NCBI GenBank assembly: GCA_900893395.1
Contig: CAAHFI011619243.1
Location: 1-22,004, forward strand
Length of the DNA stretch: 22,004 bases
Reading direction: 5' to 3'
Source of the DNA: Euglena gracilis
Taxonomy: Eukaryota > Euglenozoa > Euglenophyceae > Euglenales > Euglenaceae
The notes under the pieces are model-generated. The model had not been told where the DNA came from. It worked only from the letters and a program-made list of their open reading frames with translations, and searched no databases. Within the stretch, counting starts at the first letter, position 1. Each line of letters starts with the position of its first letter. Positions 18,824-22,004 of this stretch are shown here, piece by piece. A program made the position numbers and the translations under genes.

Positions 18824-21800
18824 GTGCGTAAAACGCAGCAGTTACCGCCCGGGAGGCGCAAAATAGCACGTAAGTAACGGACGCCCCAAAAAACGTCATT
18901 TTTCGGCCATTTTCGGCCGAAATCGGCTGCGCCGGCGCTCCAAAAACGAGCGCTCTGCCCCGGCTAGAGGTCGGCGATCCTTTACCTAAGTTGCGAAGGG
19001 CGGCGGGCGGATAGGCGCAATTTTGCCCGCGGCGGGCGTGCGTAAAACGCAGCAGTTACCGCCCGGGAGGCGCAAAATAGCACGTAAGTAACGGACGCCC
19101 CCCAAAAACGTCATTTTTCGGCCATTTTCGGCCGAAATCGGCTGCGCCGGCGCTCCAAAAACGAGCGCTCTGCCCCGGCTAGAGGTCGGCGATCCTTTAC
19201 CTAATGTTGCGAAGGGCGGCGGGCGGATAGGCGCAATTTTGCCCGCGGCGGGCGTGCGTAAAACGCAGCAGTTACCGCCCGGGAGGCGCAAAATAGCACG
19301 TAAGTAACGGACGCCCCAAAAACGTCATTTTTCGGCCATTTTCGGCCGAAATCGGCTGCGCCGGCGCCCAAAAACGAGCGCTCTGCCCCGGCTAGAGGTC
19401 GGCGATCCTTTACCTAACTGTTGCGAAGGGCGGCGGCGGATAGGCGCAATTTTGCCCGCGGCGGGCGTGCGTAAAACGCAGCAGTTACCGCCCGGGAGGC
19501 GCAAAATAGCACGTAAGTAACGGACGCCCCAAAAACGTCATTTTTCGGCCATTTTCGGCCGAAATCGGCTGCGCCGGCGCTCCAAAAACGAGCGCTCTGC
19601 CCCGGCTAGAGGTCGGCGATCCTTTACCTAACTGTTGCGAAGGGCGGCGGGCGGATAGGCGCAATTTTGCCCGCGGCGGGCGTGCGTAAAACGCAGCAGT
19701 TACCGCCCGGGAGGCGCAAAATAGCACGTAAGTAACGGACGCCCCAAAAACGTCATTTTTCGGCCATTTTCGGCCGAAATCGGCTGCGCCGGCGCTCCAA
19801 AAACGAGCGCTCTGCCCCGGCTAGAGGTCGGCGATCCTTTACCTAATGTTGCGAAGGGCGGCGGGCGGATAGGCGCAATTTTGCCCGCGGCGGGCGTGCG
19901 TAAAACGCAGCAGTTACCGCCCGGGAGGCGCAAAATAGCACGTAAACGGACGCCCCAAAAACGTCATTTTTCGGCCATTTTCGGCCGAAATCGGCTGCGC
20001 CGGCGCCCAAAAACGAGCGCTCTGCCCCGGCTAGAGGTCGGCGATCCTTTACCTAACTGTTGCGAAGGGCGGCGGGCGGATAGGCGCAATTTTGCCCGCG
20101 GCGGGCGTGCGTAAAACGCAGCAGTTACCGCCCGGGAGGCGCAAAATAGCACGTAAGTAACGGACGCCCCAAAACGTCATTTTTCGGCCATTTTCGGCCG
20201 AAATCGGCTGCGCCGGCGCCCAAAAACGAGCGCTCTGCCCCGGCTAGAGGTCGGCGATCCTTTACCTAATGTTGCGAAGGGCGGCGGGCGGATAGGCGCA
20301 ATTTTGCCCGCGGCGGGCGTGCGTAAAACGCAGCAGTTACCGCCCGGGAGGCGCAAAATAGCACGTAAGTAACGGACGCCCCAAAAACGTCATTTTTCGG
20401 CCATTTTCGGCCGAAATCGGCTGCGCCGGCGCTCCAAAAACGAGCGCTCTGCCCCGGCTAGAGGTCGGCGATCCTTTACCTAATGTTGCGAAGGGCGGCG
20501 GGCGGATAGGCGCAATTTTGCCCGCGGCGGGCGTGCGTAAAACGCAGCAGTTACCGCCCGGGAGGCGCAAAATAGCACGTAAGTAACGGACGCCCCCAAA
20601 ACGTCATTTTTCGGCCATTTTCGGCCGAAATCGGCTGCGCCGGCGCTCCAAAAACGAGCGCTCTGCCCCGGCTAGAGGTCGGCGATCCTTTACCTAATGT
20701 TGCGAAGGGCGGCGGGCGGATAGGCGCAATTTTGCCCGCGGCGGGCGTGCGTAAAACGCAGCAGTTACCGCCCGGGAGGCGCAAAATAGCACGTAAGTAA
20801 CGGACGCCCCAAAAACGTCATTTTTCGGCCATTTTCGGCCGAAATCGGCTGCGCCGGCGCCCAAAAACGAGCGCTCTGCCCCGGCTAGAGGTCGGCGATC
20901 CTTTACCTAACTGTTGCGAAGGGCGGCGGGCGGATAGGCGCAATTTTGCCCGCGGCGGGCGTGCGTAAAACGCAGCAGTTACCGCCCGGGAGGCGCAAAA
21001 TAGCACGTAAGTAACGGACGCCCCAAAAACGTCATTTTTCGGCCATTTTCGGCCGAAATCGGCTGCGCCGGCGCCCAAAAACGAGCGCTCTGCCCCGGCT
21101 AGAGGTCGGCGATCCTTTACCTACTGTTGCGAAGGGCGGCGGGCGGATAGGCGCAATTTTGCCCGCGGCGGGCGTGCGTAAAACGCAGCAGTTACCGCCG
21201 GGAGGCGCAAAATAGCACGTAAGTAACGGACGCCCCAAAACGTCATTTTTCGGCCATTTTCGGCCGAAATCGGCTGCGCCGGCGCTCCAAAAACGAGCGC
21301 TCTGCCCCGGCTAGAGGTCGGCGATCCTTTACCTAATGTTGCGAAGGGCGGCGGGCGGATAGGCGCAATTTTGCCCGCGGCGGGCGTGCGTAAAACGCAG
21401 CAGTTACCGCCCGGAGGCGCAAAATAGCACGTAAGTAACGGACGCCCCAAAAACGTCATTTTTCGGCCATTTTCGGCCGAAATCGGCTGCGCCGGCGCCC
21501 AAAAACGAGCGCTCTGCCCCGGCTAGAGGTCGGCGATCCTTTACCTAATGTTGCGAAGGGCGGCGGGCGGATAGGCGCAATTTTGCCCGCGGCGGGCGTG
21601 CGTAAAACGCAGCAGTTACCGCCCGGGAGGCGCAAAATAGCACGTAAGTAACGGACGCCCCAAAAACGTCATTTTTCGGCCGTTTTCGGCCGAAATCGGC
21701 TGCGCCGGCGCCCAAAAACGAGCGCTCTGCCCCGGCTAGAGGTCGGCGATCCTTTACCTACTGTTGCGAAGGGCGGCGGGCGGATAGGCGCAATTTTGCC

Positions 21801-22004
21801 CGCGGCGGGCGTGCGTAAAACGCAGCAGTTACCGCCCGGGAGGCGCAAAATAGGGTAACGGACGCCCCAAAAACGTCATTTTTCGGCCGATTTTCGGCCG
21901 AAATCGGCTGCGCCGGCGCTCAAAAACGAGCGCTCTGCCCCGGCTAGAGGTCGGCGATCCTTTACCTAACTGTTGCGAAGGGCGGCGGCGGATAGGCCGC
22001 AATT
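18824..22004 (+). repeat. Domain D: 15 B-like monomers (copies 90-104)
   Basis: Copies start at 18824, 19038, 19254, 19467, 19682, 19896, 20107, 20319, 20533, 20747, 20961, 21174, 21386, 21598 and 21811. B-type markers return, but V1 is gtaagtaa in 13 of 15 copies and gttaa is absent. V2 is restricted to ctaat, ctaact, ctact and ctaa. A private change, gcgcccaaaa in place of gcgctccaaaa, occurs in copies 92, 95, 96, 99, 100, 102 and 103. D is therefore a separate amplification from B rather than its direct continuation. Small indels increase in the last four copies. Confidence 0.88.
21811..22004 (+). repeat. Partial, diverged last monomer (copy 104)
   Basis: The window ends at about offset 197 of this unit. 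Private changes include loss of the gcac before V1 (aatagggtaacgg), ggccgatttt in place of ggccatttt, gctcaaaaac in place of gctccaaaaac, gcggcggcgg in place of gcggcgggcgg, and ggccgcaatt in place of ggcgcaatt. Accumulation at the extreme end suggests lower consensus quality there, although real edge divergence cannot be excluded. Confidence 0.75.

Larger units (their letters stand above)
1..22004 (+). repeat. Satellite DNA array, ~212-bp monomer, ~103.9 copies
   Basis: The anchor 'gtgcgtaaaacgcag' recurs at a spacing of 206-216 bp (198 in copy 1), always on the same strand, from base 1 to the window end. Counting anchors gives 103 complete monomers and a partial one at 21811-22004; (21811-1)/103 is 211.75 bp. 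The modal length is 213, and 210-212 usually reflects a shorter V1 or V2 allele. The consensus holds about 67 G and 63 C in 213 bases. No foreign sequence interrupts the array and neither flank is visible, so the true array is longer than the window. The organisation is typical of eukaryotic satellite DNA; an rDNA intergenic-spacer subrepeat or subtelomeric repeat is also possible. I do not recognise the family. Frequent length variation and continuous open frames on both strands argue against a coding repeat. Confidence 0.97.

Noticed and set aside
19195-19210. Telomere-like cctaa in V2 alleles
   Set aside because: Single cctaa strings occur as one of 25 V2 alleles; no tandem ccctaa-type repeat exists anywhere in the window.
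1-22004. Prokaryotic element or mobile-element array
   Set aside because: There are no transposase, integrase or terminal repeats, no gene-like regions, and all units are in one orientation; a eukaryotic satellite is the simplest explanation.

Overview
The whole 22,004-base window is one uninterrupted head-to-tail tandem array of a GC-rich satellite monomer, modal length 213 bp (mean about 212 bp). I count 103 complete copies plus a partial 104th cut off by the window end. I find no credible protein-coding gene, rRNA, tRNA, transposon or CRISPR array. The many open frames on both strands are by-products of the repeat: they recur in every copy, and copy-to-copy indels that are not multiples of three break them. 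Monomer offsets below take base 1 as the first g of the conserved 'gtgcgtaaaacgcag' (window position 1). The reference monomer is copy 16, 3150-3362. | Organism: not determinable from sequence. A long, highly homogeneous array with a unit near nucleosome-plus-linker length most resembles eukaryotic satellite DNA (pericentromeric, subtelomeric or rDNA-spacer type). The consensus is about 61% GC. I count about 30 CpG per 213 bp, an observed/expected ratio near 1.5, with no TpG/CpA excess, so there is no sign of long-term CpG-methylation decay. | Layout: (A) 1-408, two diverged C-type copies. (B) 409-12675, 58 B-type copies, very homogeneous, marked by ggccatttt, aaatcgg and ggatagg. (C) about 12676-18823, 29 copies mostly with tttggcaa, ggtcatttt or ggcatttt, aaattgg and ggacagg. 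(D) 18824-22004, 15 copies back to the B-type markers, nearly all with gtaagtaa and about half with a private cgccc variant. The B-to-C and C-to-D switches lie inside single chimeric monomers (copies 61 and 89), in register, as expected from homologous crossover or gene conversion. | Within the monomer, variation is unevenly spread. Two short sites hold most of it: V1 (offset about 47-54, roughly nine alleles) and V2 (offset about 162-165, 25 distinct alleles of 1-7 nt). The sequence between them is nearly fixed, including a 38-bp core at offsets 124-161 and a 12-bp palindrome at offsets 87-98. These two indel hotspots, the alternating subfamily domains and the palindrome/hairpin layout are the main points of interest.
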